64,000 nt of DNA, from NCBI RefSeq assembly GCF_900102505.1, contig NZ_FMVT01000001.1:1-64000 (forward strand), given 5' to 3'. Shown here piece by piece: positions 38,167 through 48,247 of this stretch. The number at the start of each line of letters is the position of its first letter. Positions within the stretch are counted from its first letter, which is position 1. A program made the translations under genes and the position numbers. Source of the DNA: Paracoccus tibetensis. GTDB lineage: Bacteria; Pseudomonadota; Alphaproteobacteria; Rhodobacterales; Rhodobacteraceae. The notes under the pieces are model-generated. The model had not been told where the DNA came from and ran no database searches. It saw only the letters and a program-made list of their open reading frames with translations.

Positions 38167-39713
38167 GTCGGCTCCGGTTGGTGTGCGTCTGCCGCGCGCA
38201 GCAGCGCGGCCTCGGTCAGGGTCATGCGGCTGCGGGCCGCTTCGGGCGATGTCGCGGGATGGTCGGTGCGGGCATGGGCGCCGCGGCTTTCGCGGCGGGC
38301 GAGGGCGGCGGCGCAGATCAGCGTGGCGGTGGCGGTCATGTTCAGGAGTTGCGGCTGACCGGCCGCCTCGGCCTCGACGTCCGCGATCTCGCGCAGCGCG
38401 CGGGACAGGCCGGAGGCGTCGCGCAGCACGCCGGCGCCGGCCGTCATCGCGCGGCGCAGGCGGACGATCAGCGCCGGATCGGGCAGCGGCACCGCAGTGG
38501 GCCGGGGCAGGTTGACCGGCGCAGCATCCCCCGCCGCCGTCTCGGCCGCGATGGACAGCGCGGCGCGGCGGGCGAAGACCAGCGCCTCGAGAAGCCCGTT
38601 GGACGCCAGCCGGTTCGCGCCGTGAAGCCCCGTCGAGGCCGCCTCGCCGCAGGCCCAGAGGCCGGGCAGGCTGGCACGCCCCTCGCGGTCGGTCGCGATC
38701 CCGCCCATGTGGTAATGCGCGGCGGCCGCGACCGGGATCGGCTGGCGCGCCGGGTCGATGCCCGCGCGGGCGCAGGCTGCGGCGACGGCGGGAAAGCGCG
38801 TCGTGAGGTCGGGCACCATCCGGCAATCCAGCGCGGGGGCGCGGCCCGCCTGCGTCTCGGCATAGACAGCGCGGGCCACGATGTCGCGCGGGGCCAGCTC
38901 GGCATCGGAATGCAGGTCCCGCATGAAGCGGCGGCCGGCGGCGTCGATCAGCCGCGCGCCCTCGCCCCGCAGCGCCTCGGTCGCCAGAGGGGCGGGGTCC
39001 GCGCCGCTGGCGATGGCGGTCGGGTGGAACTGGACGAACTCGGCATCCGCGATCACCGCGCCGGCGCGGGCGGCCATGCCGACGGCCTCGCCCCGGATGC
39101 GCGGCGGGTTGGTCGTCACCGCAAAGAGCCCCCCGGACCCGCCGCCCGCGATCAGGACGGCAGGCGCGGCCAGCGCGATCTCGGCCGAGCCTGCCGCGCG
39201 CGCCAGCCGCAGGCCGCTGACCCGCCCCGCGTCGCGACACAGCCCCGTCGCCACCCACCCCTCGAGCACCTGCACCGAGGGAGCGGCGCGCACGGCCGCG
39301 ACGAGGGCGCGCATGATCTCGGCCCCGGCCTGATCGCCTTTGACCCGGACCACGCGGGCGAAGCTGTGCGCCGCCTCGCGCGAGAGGACGAAGCCGCCCG
39401 ACGCATCGCGGTCGAAGGGCGCGCCGAGCCGCATCAGCTCGAGGATATGGGCCCGCGCCTCCTCGGTCACCAGCGCGGCGATGGCGGGATCGACGGTGCC
39501 GGCGCCGGCGCGGATCGTGTCGGCGGCATGGCAGCCGGCGCTGTCGGGCGCGGCCATCGCGGCGGCGACGCCCCCCTGCGCCCAGGCCGAGCTGGCGCCC
39601 TGGCCCAAGGGATCGGGCGAAATCATCAGCACCGGCCGCGGCACCAGCACCAGCGCGGCATAGAGCGCTCCGAGGCCCGCGCCGACGATGACCACGCGCC
39701 CCGTCTCGGTCAC
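38163..39713 (-). CDS. nadB: L-aspartate oxidase
   Basis: This 516-residue flavoprotein has the FAD-binding start [17 protein letters not shown], the substrate loop [13 protein letters not shown], and [30 protein letters not shown] split into parts here. It makes iminoaspartate for quinolinate synthase. The gene starts 4 bases after nadA ends and overlaps nadC by 4 bases, so nadA-nadB-nadC form one operon on the minus strand. Confidence 0.94.
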   Translation of the reverse strand: MTETGRVVIVGAGLGALYAALVLVPRPVLMISPDPLGQGASSAWAQGGVAAAMAAPDSAGCHAADTIRAGAGTVDPAIAALVTEEARAHILELMRLGAPFDRDASGGFVLSREAAHSFARVVRVKGDQAGAEIMRALVAAVRAAPSVQVLEGWVATGLCRDAGRVSGLRLARAAGSAEIALAAPAVLIAGGGSGGLFAVTTNPPRIRGEAVGMAARAGAVIADAEFVQFHPTAIASGADPAPLATEALRGEGARLIDAAGRRFMRDLHSDAELAPRDIVARAVYAETQAGRAPALDCRMVPDLTTRFPAVAAACARAGIDPARQPIPVAAAAHYHMGGIATDREGRASLPGLWACGEAASTGLHGANRLASNGLLEALVFARRAALSIAAETAAGDAAPVNLPRPTAVPLPDPALIVRLRRAMTAGAGVLRDASGLSRALREIADVEAEAAGQPQLLNMTATATLICAAALARRESRGAHARTDHPATSPEAARSRMTLTEAALLRAADAHQPEPT

Positions 39714-39717
39714 CGGA

Positions 39718-40770
39718 TCAGGCCGCCAGCTTGCGCGAGAGGTCGATCATCCGCTCGACCGCCAGCCGCGCGGGCGCGGCGATGGCGGGGTCAACCTCGA
39801 CCTGCCCGGTCATGGAGTGCAGCGACCAGAGCACCTTTTCCAGCGTGATCTTCTTCATGTAGGGGCACATGTTGCAGGGCCCGAGGAACTCGACCTCGGG
39901 ATGCGCGTCCGCGATATTCGCGGCCATCGAGCATTCCGTGACCAGCATCGCCTTTTCCGGCCGCGTCCGGCCCACGAAGTCGATGATATGCGCGGTCGAA
40001 CCGGCGAAATCGGCCTCGGCCACGACATCGGGCGGGCATTCGGGATGGGCGATGATCTGCAGCCCCGGATGCCAGTCGCGAAAGTCGCGCAGGTCCTGCG
40101 GGGTGAAGCGCTCGTGCACGATGCAGGCCCCGTCCCACCAGACGATGCGCTTCTGCGGCACCAGTTTGGCGACGTTCTGCGCCAGCCACTTGTCGGGCGT
40201 CATGATGACCGTGTCGCCGGGCATGGCCGCCACGATCTGCGCCGCGTTCGAGGAGGTGCAGCAGATGTCGGACGCCGCCTTCACCTCGGCGGTGGTGTTG
40301 ACGTAGCTGACGACCTTCGCGCCGGGATAGCGCGCCCGCATCTGCGCGATCCCCTCGGCGGTGATGCTTTCGGCCAGCGAGCAGCCGGCCTCCATGTCGG
40401 GCATGAGGACGGTCTTGGCCGGGTTCAGGATCTTCGAGGTCTCGGCCATGAAATGCACGCCGCATTGCACGATCACCCCGGCCTCCACGCGGCTCGCCTC
40501 GATTGCCAGCTGCAGGCTGTCGCCCACCACGTCGGCGATGCCGTGATAGATGTCGGGCGTCATGTAGTTATGCGCCAACACGACGGCGCCGCGCTCGGCC
40601 TTGAGGCGGTTGATCGCGGCGACGTAGGGCGCGGCGATGGCCCAGTCCGGGAAGGGCACGGCGCGGCCCATGCGGGCGTGAAGATCCGCCATCTCCTCGG
40701 CCAGGGCGACCGAGGGCGCCAGATCGTAATGGGCGGCAAGCTCGGCCCGCAGGGCGGTCAGGTCCAGCAC
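39718..40770 (-). CDS. nadA: quinolinate synthase
   Basis: This 350-residue protein shows the NadA pattern of Fe-S ligand cysteines: VIVQCGVHFMAE, the middle Cys in the ECPP or ICCTSSN region, and GPCNMCPYMKKIT near the C-terminus. VVLAHNYMTPDIYHGIADVVGDSL is a typical N-terminal part. GTG 40770 is used because GGAGGAG lies just upstream. It condenses iminoaspartate with DHAP to quinolinate in the cytoplasm. It leads the nad operon. Confidence 0.95.
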   Translation of the reverse strand: MLDLTALRAELAAHYDLAPSVALAEEMADLHARMGRAVPFPDWAIAAPYVAAINRLKAERGAVVLAHNYMTPDIYHGIADVVGDSLQLAIEASRVEAGVIVQCGVHFMAETSKILNPAKTVLMPDMEAGCSLAESITAEGIAQMRARYPGAKVVSYVNTTAEVKAASDICCTSSNAAQIVAAMPGDTVIMTPDKWLAQNVAKLVPQKRIVWWDGACIVHERFTPQDLRDFRDWHPGLQIIAHPECPPDVVAEADFAGSTAHIIDFVGRTRPEKAMLVTECSMAANIADAHPEVEFLGPCNMCPYMKKITLEKVLWSLHSMTGQVEVDPAIAAPARLAVERMIDLSRKLAA

Positions 40771-40833
40771 GTCGGCTCCTCCTCCGGTGCATGTGAGCGT
40801 CCGCTTAGCCGATGGCGCGGGCCGGAACAAGTT

Positions 40834-41985
40834 TCATGGCGTCGCGGTGCCGGCCGCGTCCACCGGCCGCCGCGCCTTGCGCGCGCGCCGCCACGGATCG
40901 CCATGTCGCAGCCACATGACCGAGAGCCACCACAGCGCGGCGCAGCACCACAGGTCCACGGCCAGCCGCGCCGCGACCGGCTGGTCGGGCGGGTTCATCT
41001 GCAGCGCGTCGCCGAGGACCGACAGCAGCACGCAGGCAGTGAAGGACCACAGCCCGCCGCGCCCGATCTGCTGCAGCCAGACCCCCGGCTTCGTCCGCGC
41101 CAGCCGGTCCATCGCCGGCGCCAGCGGAACCGCGACCAGCCAGGCCGCGGCCATGATGGCGAGGTAGCGCGTGCCGTCGAGGCTCCACTTGTCGATGCTG
41201 CCATAGACCAGCTTCAGCGCCTCGCGCAGGGGCAGGGCAGGCTCGCCGATGCGGGCGGCGATGACGATCGTGCAGCCGAAGGCGAACATCAGCACGGCGA
41301 GCAGCGTGACGGGGCGGCGCCAAGGCAGCAGCCGGGCCATCAGCTGCGCGCGGAAGAGGCCGAGGGCGACGCCGCTGTAGAACAGCATCTGCCAGCCGAA
41401 GGGGTTGAAGAGCAGCCCGCCCTGGTTGCGGTGGTTCGGGATCAGCGCGTTCAGCTGCGGGCCGAACCACCAGACGAGGACCGAGGTAGCCGCCACGGCA
41501 AACGGCCAGCGCAGCATCAGCGGCACGATCAGCGGCGCCAGCGCGATCAGGATGACGTAGACGGCCAGCACGTCCACGATGTTGGGCTGCAGCCACAGGC
41601 TTGCCACCGCGCCCGCATAGCCGAGCGGGTTGTCGATGACCCAGGCCGCGTACTGGTTCCAGATGGCCGTGTGCTTGAAGCCGAGCGCCAGAAGCGCCGC
41701 GGACAGCAGGGCCATCAGCAGCGCGGCCAGGATCATGGCGCGCCAGACCTCGAAGGCGCGGCGGGCGAAGCGGCGCTGCGCGATCCGCCGGCCCTCGCGC
41801 GCCTCGATGCCGCGCCAGACCAGGCCGACGAGAAAGCCCGAGAGCAGCACGAACAGCTCGGAGGCGTCGAAGATCGAGAAGTTGGGCAGCGTCGCCCCCC
41901 GCATGACCGAGATGGGCATGTGGTTGACCATGATGCTGACCAGCGCGTAGCCGCGCAGCATGTCCAGCCAGACGAGGCGGTTCAT
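40834..41985 (-). CDS. opgC: OpgC-family acyltransferase-like membrane protein
   Basis: This 383-residue protein has about ten hydrophobic helices and opens RLVWLDMLRGYALVSIMVNHMP, the OpgC signature. Other features are FDASELFVLLSGFLVG and FNPFGWQMLFYSGVALG. OpgC proteins succinylate osmoregulated periplasmic glucans in alphaproteobacteria. The start overlaps the opgH stop by 4 bases, so it is the last gene of the opg operon. Confidence 0.9.
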   Translation of the reverse strand: MNRLVWLDMLRGYALVSIMVNHMPISVMRGATLPNFSIFDASELFVLLSGFLVGLVWRGIEAREGRRIAQRRFARRAFEVWRAMILAALLMALLSAALLALGFKHTAIWNQYAAWVIDNPLGYAGAVASLWLQPNIVDVLAVYVILIALAPLIVPLMLRWPFAVAATSVLVWWFGPQLNALIPNHRNQGGLLFNPFGWQMLFYSGVALGLFRAQLMARLLPWRRPVTLLAVLMFAFGCTIVIAARIGEPALPLREALKLVYGSIDKWSLDGTRYLAIMAAAWLVAVPLAPAMDRLARTKPGVWLQQIGRGGLWSFTACVLLSVLGDALQMNPPDQPVAARLAVDLWCCAALWWLSVMWLRHGDPWRRARKARRPVDAAGTATP

Positions 41986-44078
41986 GCCGGCAGCGCGGCC
42001 CAGCTGGCCAGAAGCGCGGGGTCGGCGACCAGCGCGTCGGTCTCGGCGGCGTCCAGGTAGTCCAGCGCCTCGGCGCGGCTGGCGGCATGGGCGATCTTGG
42101 CGGCGGCGGTGACGCGCGAGAGGCGCAGCGCGACGGGCAGGTCCTGCGGCTCGGCGGGCAGGACCGAGACATGGCGCTGCATCAGCGCCGCATCATGGCC
42201 GAGCCGCAGCAGCCCCTCGCGCCCCGCGACGCCCGCGGGCAGGTGGCGGGCGATGGCGGCGGCCTCGGTCAGGATCGCGGGCGGCTCGCGCTCCTCGGGC
42301 GTGACCAGGAGGCCGCGCATCCGCGCCCACCGCCCGAAGAGCGGGCTGGCCGAGAGGCGCGTGGTCAGCGGGGCCAGGATCAGGCCGGCGAGGATCGGGG
42401 TCAGCCAGATCAGCTGTACGGGCGAGAAGCGCCACAGCACCAGAAGCGTCGCGACGCCCAGGGCGACATGCGACCAGTGGTGGCGCAGCACGGTGCTCCA
42501 GCCCGGCATGTGCCCGGCGCGGACCTGCGCGTTCCAGCCGCTGTCGCGGCCCTGCAGGATCTCGAGGATCTGGCGGGTCTGGACCAGCATCTGCACCGGC
42601 GCGATCAGGGCCGAGAGGACCGTCTCGAAGAGGGCGCTGGCGAAGATGCGCACGCGCCCGCCCGAATTCTTCGCCAGGGGGCGCCACCAGGCGCGGAAGG
42701 TCGCGATGAACTTCGGCAGCAGCAAGAGCCCCATCGCGGCGACGAAGAGCCACAGCATCCGGCGGCTGTCGAAGACCGGCCAGGCGGGGAAAAGCTGATA
42801 GGCGTTCGGGAAGTATTCCGGCGTCGACAGCAGCACCGTGGCCGAGAGCGCGAGGCCGACGAGGATCAGCGCCAGCCAGATCGGGCTCATCAGAAAGCCC
42901 ATCACGCCGATCAGGAAATGCGCCCGGCTGATGCCGCGGATGCCGCGCATGGACAGCAGCCGCAGGTGCTGCAGGTTCCCCTGCGCCCACCGCCGCTCGC
43001 GCACGGCCATGTCCAGAAGGGTGGGCGGGCAGCCCTCGAAGCTGCCGCGCAGGTCATGGTCCAGCCGCACCTTCCAGCCGGCGCGGCAGAGCGCGGCGGC
43101 CTCGACGAAGTCGTGGCTGAGGATCGTGCCGCCGAAGGGCGGGCGCCCGGTCAGGCGCGGCAACCCGCAGGCGGCCGCGAAGGCGCGGGTGCGGATGATG
43201 GCGTTGTGGCCCCAGTAGTTGCCGGTATCCCCGGACCAGGCCGACACGCCGCGCGCGATCATCGGGCCGTAGACCCGGCCGGCGAACTGCGTCAGGCGCG
43301 CGAAGATCGTCTCGCCCCCGACCAGCATCGGCATGGTCTGGATCAGGCCCAGCTCGGGATCGGCCTCCATCCGCGCCGAGAGGGCGCGGATCGTGGCGCC
43401 CGACAGGATGCTGTCGGCGTCCAGCACCACGACCTGGTCGTAGCGCCCGCCCCACCGGCGCAGGAAATCGGCGATGTTGCCGGACTTGCGATCCTCGTTG
43501 GTCGTGCGGCGGCGATACCAGATGGGCAGCGGTGACATCTCGCGCGCGGCGGCGACGGCCAGCGTCTCGTTCACCGCGAAGGCGGCGTCGCGGCTGTCCG
43601 ACAGCACGAAGATCTCGGCCCGCTCGGCCATCCCCTCGGCCGCCAGCTCGCGCGCCAGCGCGACCAGAAGGCCGAGGCTGGCGGCCGCGTCCTCGTGATA
43701 GACCGGCATCGCCACCGCGACCCGCGCGTGGCCGGGCGCCGCGGGCGTGGTCAGACGCGGCGCGAAGAGGCCGGCCAGCGTGGCGCAGAAGGAAAAGCCC
43801 ACCCAGGCAAAGGTCGGCGCGAACAGGACGAGGAAGGCGATTTGAAGCGGCGTCGGCTCGCCGAAGGTCTCCAGCATCTGCCAGAAGCCGATGACGGCGA
43901 TGGCGGCGGTCCCGCCGAAGGCGACAAGCCGTGCCAGCCAGACCCGCAGCGGGCTGAGGCGGCGGGCGGGGCCGCCGGCGGGCGGGGCGCGGAAATCCTG
44001 CACCGGCATCGGCAGCGGCGCCTCGGGCGGGACGGCCAGGGCGCCGGCGCCGGCGGGCAGAGGGGACAGGCTGTTCAT
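41982..44078 (-). CDS. opgH: glucan biosynthesis glucosyltransferase H
   Basis: This 698-residue inner-membrane GT2 enzyme has N-terminal membrane helices (LARLVAFGGTAAIAVIGFW, IAFLVLFAPTFAWVGFSF), the catalytic VAMPVYHEDAAAS, DADSILSG and RRWAQGNLQHLRL, and C-terminal helices. It is shorter than enterobacterial OpgH (about 850) but close to alphaproteobacterial forms. It makes the beta-glucan backbone of osmoregulated periplasmic glucans. The ATG overlaps the preceding gene's stop by 4 bases. Confidence 0.93.
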   Translation of the reverse strand: MNSLSPLPAGAGALAVPPEAPLPMPVQDFRAPPAGGPARRLSPLRVWLARLVAFGGTAAIAVIGFWQMLETFGEPTPLQIAFLVLFAPTFAWVGFSFCATLAGLFAPRLTTPAAPGHARVAVAMPVYHEDAAASLGLLVALARELAAEGMAERAEIFVLSDSRDAAFAVNETLAVAAAREMSPLPIWYRRRTTNEDRKSGNIADFLRRWGGRYDQVVVLDADSILSGATIRALSARMEADPELGLIQTMPMLVGGETIFARLTQFAGRVYGPMIARGVSAWSGDTGNYWGHNAIIRTRAFAAACGLPRLTGRPPFGGTILSHDFVEAAALCRAGWKVRLDHDLRGSFEGCPPTLLDMAVRERRWAQGNLQHLRLLSMRGIRGISRAHFLIGVMGFLMSPIWLALILVGLALSATVLLSTPEYFPNAYQLFPAWPVFDSRRMLWLFVAAMGLLLLPKFIATFRAWWRPLAKNSGGRVRIFASALFETVLSALIAPVQMLVQTRQILEILQGRDSGWNAQVRAGHMPGWSTVLRHHWSHVALGVATLLVLWRFSPVQLIWLTPILAGLILAPLTTRLSASPLFGRWARMRGLLVTPEEREPPAILTEAAAIARHLPAGVAGREGLLRLGHDAALMQRHVSVLPAEPQDLPVALRLSRVTAAAKIAHAASRAEALDYLDAAETDALVADPALLASWAALPA

Positions 44079-45658
44079 GCGGTCCAGCGCGTCAGCCAGG
44101 TCTCGCTGAGCGCGGCGCCCTCATCGTCGGTCAGCACCGCCTGCAGCTCGGCCAAGGGCGCGCGCTCGGGGTCGAACTCGAAGGCGAGGCGCAGCACGTC
44201 CCGATCGACCAGGGGCTTCAGATAGGCATGCACGATCGTGCCGGCCGAGGTCGTCACGCGGAGCTGCGGCAGCGTCTCGCGGAACATCTCGAGGTCGAAG
44301 TCGATGATGTAGCTGCGCGTCGTCTCGACATTGATCGAGCGGCCCGAGCGGACCTGCCGGACGCGCGCCAGCGGCATCTCGGCCGGGGGCAGGGCGGCGA
44401 AGCTGAGCCGATAGGCGAAGTCGTGGCGCATGCCGCGCAGCATCGGCTCCTTCGGGACCCAGTAGCTGACGATGTTGTCGTTGAACTCGTTCTCGACCGG
44501 GATCTCCACCAGCCGCACCTCGCCCGCGCCCCATTCGCCCTCGGGCTCGATCCAGGCCGAGGGGCGCAGGTGATACATCGCCTCGGCGTCCTGGTAGGTG
44601 CCGAAGTCGCGGGCGCGCTGGATCAGGCCGAAGCCGCGCGGGTTCTCGTCCACGAAGGACGAGATCTGAAGCTGCCGCGGCGCCATCAGCCCGCGCCAGA
44701 GGGCCTGGCCCGCGCCCGTGTGCATCTGCAACCCGTCGCTGTCGTGGCAGGCGGGGCGGTAGTCGTCCACCGCGCGCCGGCTCGCGGGGCTGAACCAGAA
44801 CATCGAGGTGAGCGGCGCGATGCCCGTCTCGCGCAGGTCGACGCGCGGGAACAGCGCCATGTAGGTGCGGACCATGGTCTGGGTGCCGGGGGTCACGTCG
44901 AACTGGAAGGCGCCGGCGACCGACTTGCTGTCGAGGATGGCGTAGATCCGCACGGCCTCCTCGCCCGCGGCGGGCTCGGCGATCCAGAAATCGGTGAAGA
45001 GCGGGAATTCCTCGCCGTCCGGGCTGCCGGTCTTGATCGCGAGGCCGCGGGCCGAGAGGCCGTAGAGCGTGCCGCGCGCCACGGCGCGGAAGTAGCTGGC
45101 GCCCTGGAAGACCAGGAACTCGTCCATCCGGTCGGGACGGTTCAGCCGGGTGCGGATGCGGAAGCCCGACCAGCCCATGTCGCCGACCGTCTGAAGGTCG
45201 GCGCCGTCCGGGAAATGCGAGGGATCGAATTCCAGCATCGAGGGATCGAAGCGCAGCGCCCGCGGCACGCCGGCCTCGAGGATGCTGATGTTGACCGGCT
45301 CGTAGTAGATCATGCCGGGCGACAGCAGGTCGATGCCGAAGCGGTCCGAGCCGGCCCAGGGGTCGCGGTCGCGGCGGAAGCGGATCGCCCGGTACTGGTC
45401 GTAGTTGAGGTTCGCGAAGCTGCCGACCAGTTCCGAGATCGGCTGCTGGTAGACGCGGCCGGCACGCTCGGCCGCCAGCGCGGCCACGTCCTCGAAGCCG
45501 AAGGGGCGCGGCAGGGCGGGGCCGATGAACTCGGGGGCGGCATTGGCCTGAACCGGGGCCGTGGCCTGAGCCGTGACCTGGGCCTCGGCCGGGCGGGCGA
45601 CGAACGCCCCTCCGGCAGCCAGTGCCGTTGCGGCATTGAGGAATTGGCGACGCTTCAT
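44075..45658 (-). CDS. opgG: glucan biosynthesis protein G/D with twin-arginine signal
   Basis: This 527-residue periplasmic protein begins MKRRQFLNAATALAAGGAF, a twin-arginine signal as in OpgD, while the body matches the OpgG/OpgD family (YDQYRAIRFRRDRDPWAG, FSYLGLSARGLAI region, EFNDNIVSYWVPKEP). It helps build branches of periplasmic glucans. The ATG at 45658 is chosen because it gives a proper signal; a longer upstream frame would add 24 residues before it. OpgG or OpgD cannot be separated with certainty, although the Tat signal points to OpgD. Confidence 0.9.
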   Translation of the reverse strand: MKRRQFLNAATALAAGGAFVARPAEAQVTAQATAPVQANAAPEFIGPALPRPFGFEDVAALAAERAGRVYQQPISELVGSFANLNYDQYRAIRFRRDRDPWAGSDRFGIDLLSPGMIYYEPVNISILEAGVPRALRFDPSMLEFDPSHFPDGADLQTVGDMGWSGFRIRTRLNRPDRMDEFLVFQGASYFRAVARGTLYGLSARGLAIKTGSPDGEEFPLFTDFWIAEPAAGEEAVRIYAILDSKSVAGAFQFDVTPGTQTMVRTYMALFPRVDLRETGIAPLTSMFWFSPASRRAVDDYRPACHDSDGLQMHTGAGQALWRGLMAPRQLQISSFVDENPRGFGLIQRARDFGTYQDAEAMYHLRPSAWIEPEGEWGAGEVRLVEIPVENEFNDNIVSYWVPKEPMLRGMRHDFAYRLSFAALPPAEMPLARVRQVRSGRSINVETTRSYIIDFDLEMFRETLPQLRVTTSAGTIVHAYLKPLVDRDVLRLAFEFDPERAPLAELQAVLTDDEGAALSETWLTRWTA

Positions 45659-45785
45659 GTTCGGGATGTCTCGCAGGATCGGTGGTCTTATAGGTCCGCC
45701 GCCTAAGCACAACAAGCGGGCGCGGCGCAATGGCCGTTACGGAAGCATTTGCAGCGATTTTCTGCCCGCGCGCGCTGCAGTCCGC

Positions 45786-48095
45786 CTATTGCCGCGCCAG
45801 CCAGGCGGTGACGGGGCCGCGGATGCTGGAGAGGCCGCTCTCCTGCGCCTCGTCGATGACGGCGCGCAGTTCGGTCAGGTCCACGCGGCGGATGAGGTGC
45901 TTGACCGGCCCGATCGAGGCCGGGCGCATCGACAGCCGCCTGAAGCCGAGCGCGGCGAAGGTCAGCGCCTCGATCGGCCGGCCCGCATCCTCGCCGCAGA
46001 AGGACAGGGGCACGCGCGCCTCGTCGCAGCGGGCGATGATCTGGCGCAGCAGCGCCAGGAACGAGGTGCTAAGCGTGTCATAGCGGCGGCGCACGCGCTC
46101 GTTCTCGCGGTCGGCGGCGAAGAAGAACTGCTTGAGGTCGTTGCCGCCGACCGAGATGAAGTCGCACATCTCGAAGAATTTCTTCGGCGCATAGGCGAGC
46201 GACGGCGTCTCGAGCATGGCGCCCACGCGGATGTCGCTCGGCATCTCGTGGCCGAGCCGCTGCTCGCGCGCCATCTCCTGCATCAGGATGCGGTAGGCGG
46301 CCTCGTATTCGGTGATGTCGGCGACGAAGGGGAACATGACGTGCAGCGGCCGCCCGACGGAGGCGCGGATCAGCGCCTGCACCTGCATCCGAAGGATGCC
46401 GCGCTTGTCGAGGCCGACCCGGATCGCCCGCCAGCCCATCGCGGGGTTCGGCTCGTCCTGCGGCTTCATGTAAGGCAGCACCTTGTCCGAGCCGATGTCC
46501 AGCGTGCGGAAATGCACGGGCTTGCCCTGCGCGTTGTCCAGCACCCGGCGGTAGAGCCCCGCCAGTTCGGCCCGGCGGGGGACGTGGTTGCGGATGAGGA
46601 ACTGCAATTCGGTGCGGAAAAGGCCGACCCCCTCGGCCCCCGACCCTTCCAGCGAGGGCAGGTCGGCCATCAGCCCGGCGTTCATGTAGAGCTGGATGGT
46701 CGTGCCGCAGGTTCCGGTCGCGGGCAGGTCGCGCAGCCCGGCATAGCGGTCCTGCGCGGCGGCCTGCATCGCGATCTTGTCGAGGAACGCCTTGAGGACG
46801 CTTTCCTCGGGGCGCAGGTGCACGACGCCCTGATCACCGTCGACCAGGATCTGATCGCCGTTCAGCGCCTCGGTCGTGATGCGGCTTGCATGGATCACCA
46901 GCGGGATGGCCAGGGCACGGGCGACGATGGCGGCGTGGCTGCCGACCGAGCCTTCCTCCAGCACCACGCCCTTGAGGCGGCGGCCGTATTCCAGAAGCTC
47001 GGCCGGGCCGATGTTGCGCGCGACGAGGATCGGGTCCGACGGCATCTCGGCCCCGGTGTCGCTGCCCTGGCCGGTCAGGATGCGCAGCAGGCGGTTCGAC
47101 AGGTCGTCGAGATCGTGCAGGCGGTCGCGCAGGTAGGGATCGGCCGCCATCTCCAGCCGGGCGCGGGCGGTGGACTGCTCCTTTTCGACCGCGGCCTCGG
47201 CTGACAGGCCCAGCAGGATGTCCTCTTCCATGCGCCGCAGCCAGCTGCGCGAATGGGCGAACATCCGGTAGGCTTCCAGCACCGCGGCATGCTCGCCCTC
47301 ACCGCCCATGTCGGCGGCGGCGACCATCTTGTCCACCGTGCTCCGCAGCCGCTCGACGCCCTCGTTGAGGCGCAGCAGCTCCTTCTCGGGGTCGTCGCCC
47401 ACGGGATTGGCGACGACGACCCGCGGCTCGTGCAGCCAGACATGGCCTGCGGCCGCGCCCTCCTGCCCGGTGGCGCCGCGGAACATCTGCGGGAAGCGGT
47501 GCGCCTGCGGCATGCTGTCGGACTGGCCGCCCTGGAAGGCGCCGAGCTCGGTCATCTCGGCCAGCACCATCGCGACGACCTCGAGCCCGTAGACCTCGTC
47601 CTCGCTGAACTGCCGGGCGGCGACGCATTGCACGACCAGGACGCCAAGCCGCTCGCCCACGCGCTGGATCGGCACGCCGAGGAAGCTGGAATAGACCTCC
47701 TCGCCGGTCTCGGGCATGAAGCGGAAGCCTGGCTCGGAGGGGGCGTTGGCAGTGTTGACGTTGCGCCCGGTCCGGGCGACGCGGCCGACGAGCCCCTCGC
47801 CGAGGCGCATCCGCGTCTGGTGGACGGCCTCGGCGCGCAGGCCCTCGGTGGCGCACAGCTCCAGCGTCTGCGGGTCGCGGAAGAGGTAGATCGAGCAGAC
47901 CTCGGTGCCCATCGACTGCGCGATGTGCCGGGTGATCCGGTCAAGCCGGTCCTGCCCGCCGCCCGGCGCGCCCAAAATCTCCTTGAGGCGCCGCAGCAGC
48001 TTGCGCGAGTCGCTTTCGGTGCGGTCGGGCATCGGGTCCTGATCTGGCGGGTCGTTCGGGTGCGTCTTCTGCCGTTGTATCGAAGCCGTGCTCAT
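45786..48095 (-). CDS. ptsP: PTS enzyme I-Ntr (phosphoenolpyruvate-protein phosphotransferase with GAF domain)
   Basis: This 769-residue protein starts with a GAF domain (residues about 45-190: ITRHIAQSMGTEVCSIYLFRDP) and continues with enzyme I domains. The phosphohistidine is in GSVGSHAAIVARALAIP near residue 386, and the PEP-binding part carries GLFRTELQFL and SVGGNDLKQFFFAADRENE. It starts the nitrogen-related PTS phosphorelay. ATG 48095 is preferred to TTG 48101. It lies downstream of lysC on the same strand; this order is typical of alphaproteobacteria. Confidence 0.93.
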   Translation of the reverse strand: MSTASIQRQKTHPNDPPDQDPMPDRTESDSRKLLRRLKEILGAPGGGQDRLDRITRHIAQSMGTEVCSIYLFRDPQTLELCATEGLRAEAVHQTRMRLGEGLVGRVARTGRNVNTANAPSEPGFRFMPETGEEVYSSFLGVPIQRVGERLGVLVVQCVAARQFSEDEVYGLEVVAMVLAEMTELGAFQGGQSDSMPQAHRFPQMFRGATGQEGAAAGHVWLHEPRVVVANPVGDDPEKELLRLNEGVERLRSTVDKMVAAADMGGEGEHAAVLEAYRMFAHSRSWLRRMEEDILLGLSAEAAVEKEQSTARARLEMAADPYLRDRLHDLDDLSNRLLRILTGQGSDTGAEMPSDPILVARNIGPAELLEYGRRLKGVVLEEGSVGSHAAIVARALAIPLVIHASRITTEALNGDQILVDGDQGVVHLRPEESVLKAFLDKIAMQAAAQDRYAGLRDLPATGTCGTTIQLYMNAGLMADLPSLEGSGAEGVGLFRTELQFLIRNHVPRRAELAGLYRRVLDNAQGKPVHFRTLDIGSDKVLPYMKPQDEPNPAMGWRAIRVGLDKRGILRMQVQALIRASVGRPLHVMFPFVADITEYEAAYRILMQEMAREQRLGHEMPSDIRVGAMLETPSLAYAPKKFFEMCDFISVGGNDLKQFFFAADRENERVRRRYDTLSTSFLALLRQIIARCDEARVPLSFCGEDAGRPIEALTFAALGFRRLSMRPASIGPVKHLIRRVDLTELRAVIDEAQESGLSSIRGPVTAWLARQ

Positions 48096-48195
48096 GCGCA
48101 AGCCATGTGCGGCAGGGGCGTCGGGGCAACGGCAGTGCGGCGCGCGGAAAAGCGGCGATCGGGCATTAAGAAAGACTGCTTCGAAAACGGGTCGG

Positions 48196-48239
48196 CCGGC
48201 AGAAATTGCCGGGGGTGCGGCGGCCGGGCCGGCCGCCGC
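48196..48239 (-). terminator. double hairpin, probable terminator of lysC
   Basis: Just after the lysC stop (reading the minus strand) lies a perfect GC palindrome, GCGGCGGCCGG-G-CCGGCCGCCGC at 48217-48239. A second stem follows, CCGGCA-GAAAT-TGCCGG at 48196-48212 on the + strand. TTTT appears about 10 bases beyond. The first stem is one of the strongest in the window. Confidence 0.6.
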
Positions 48240-48247
48240 GGGGTCGG

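Noticed and set aside
39688..42060. A 790-residue + strand frame across nadA and opgC
   Set aside because: Antisense of genuine NadA and OpgC sequences; composition is typical of shadow frames.
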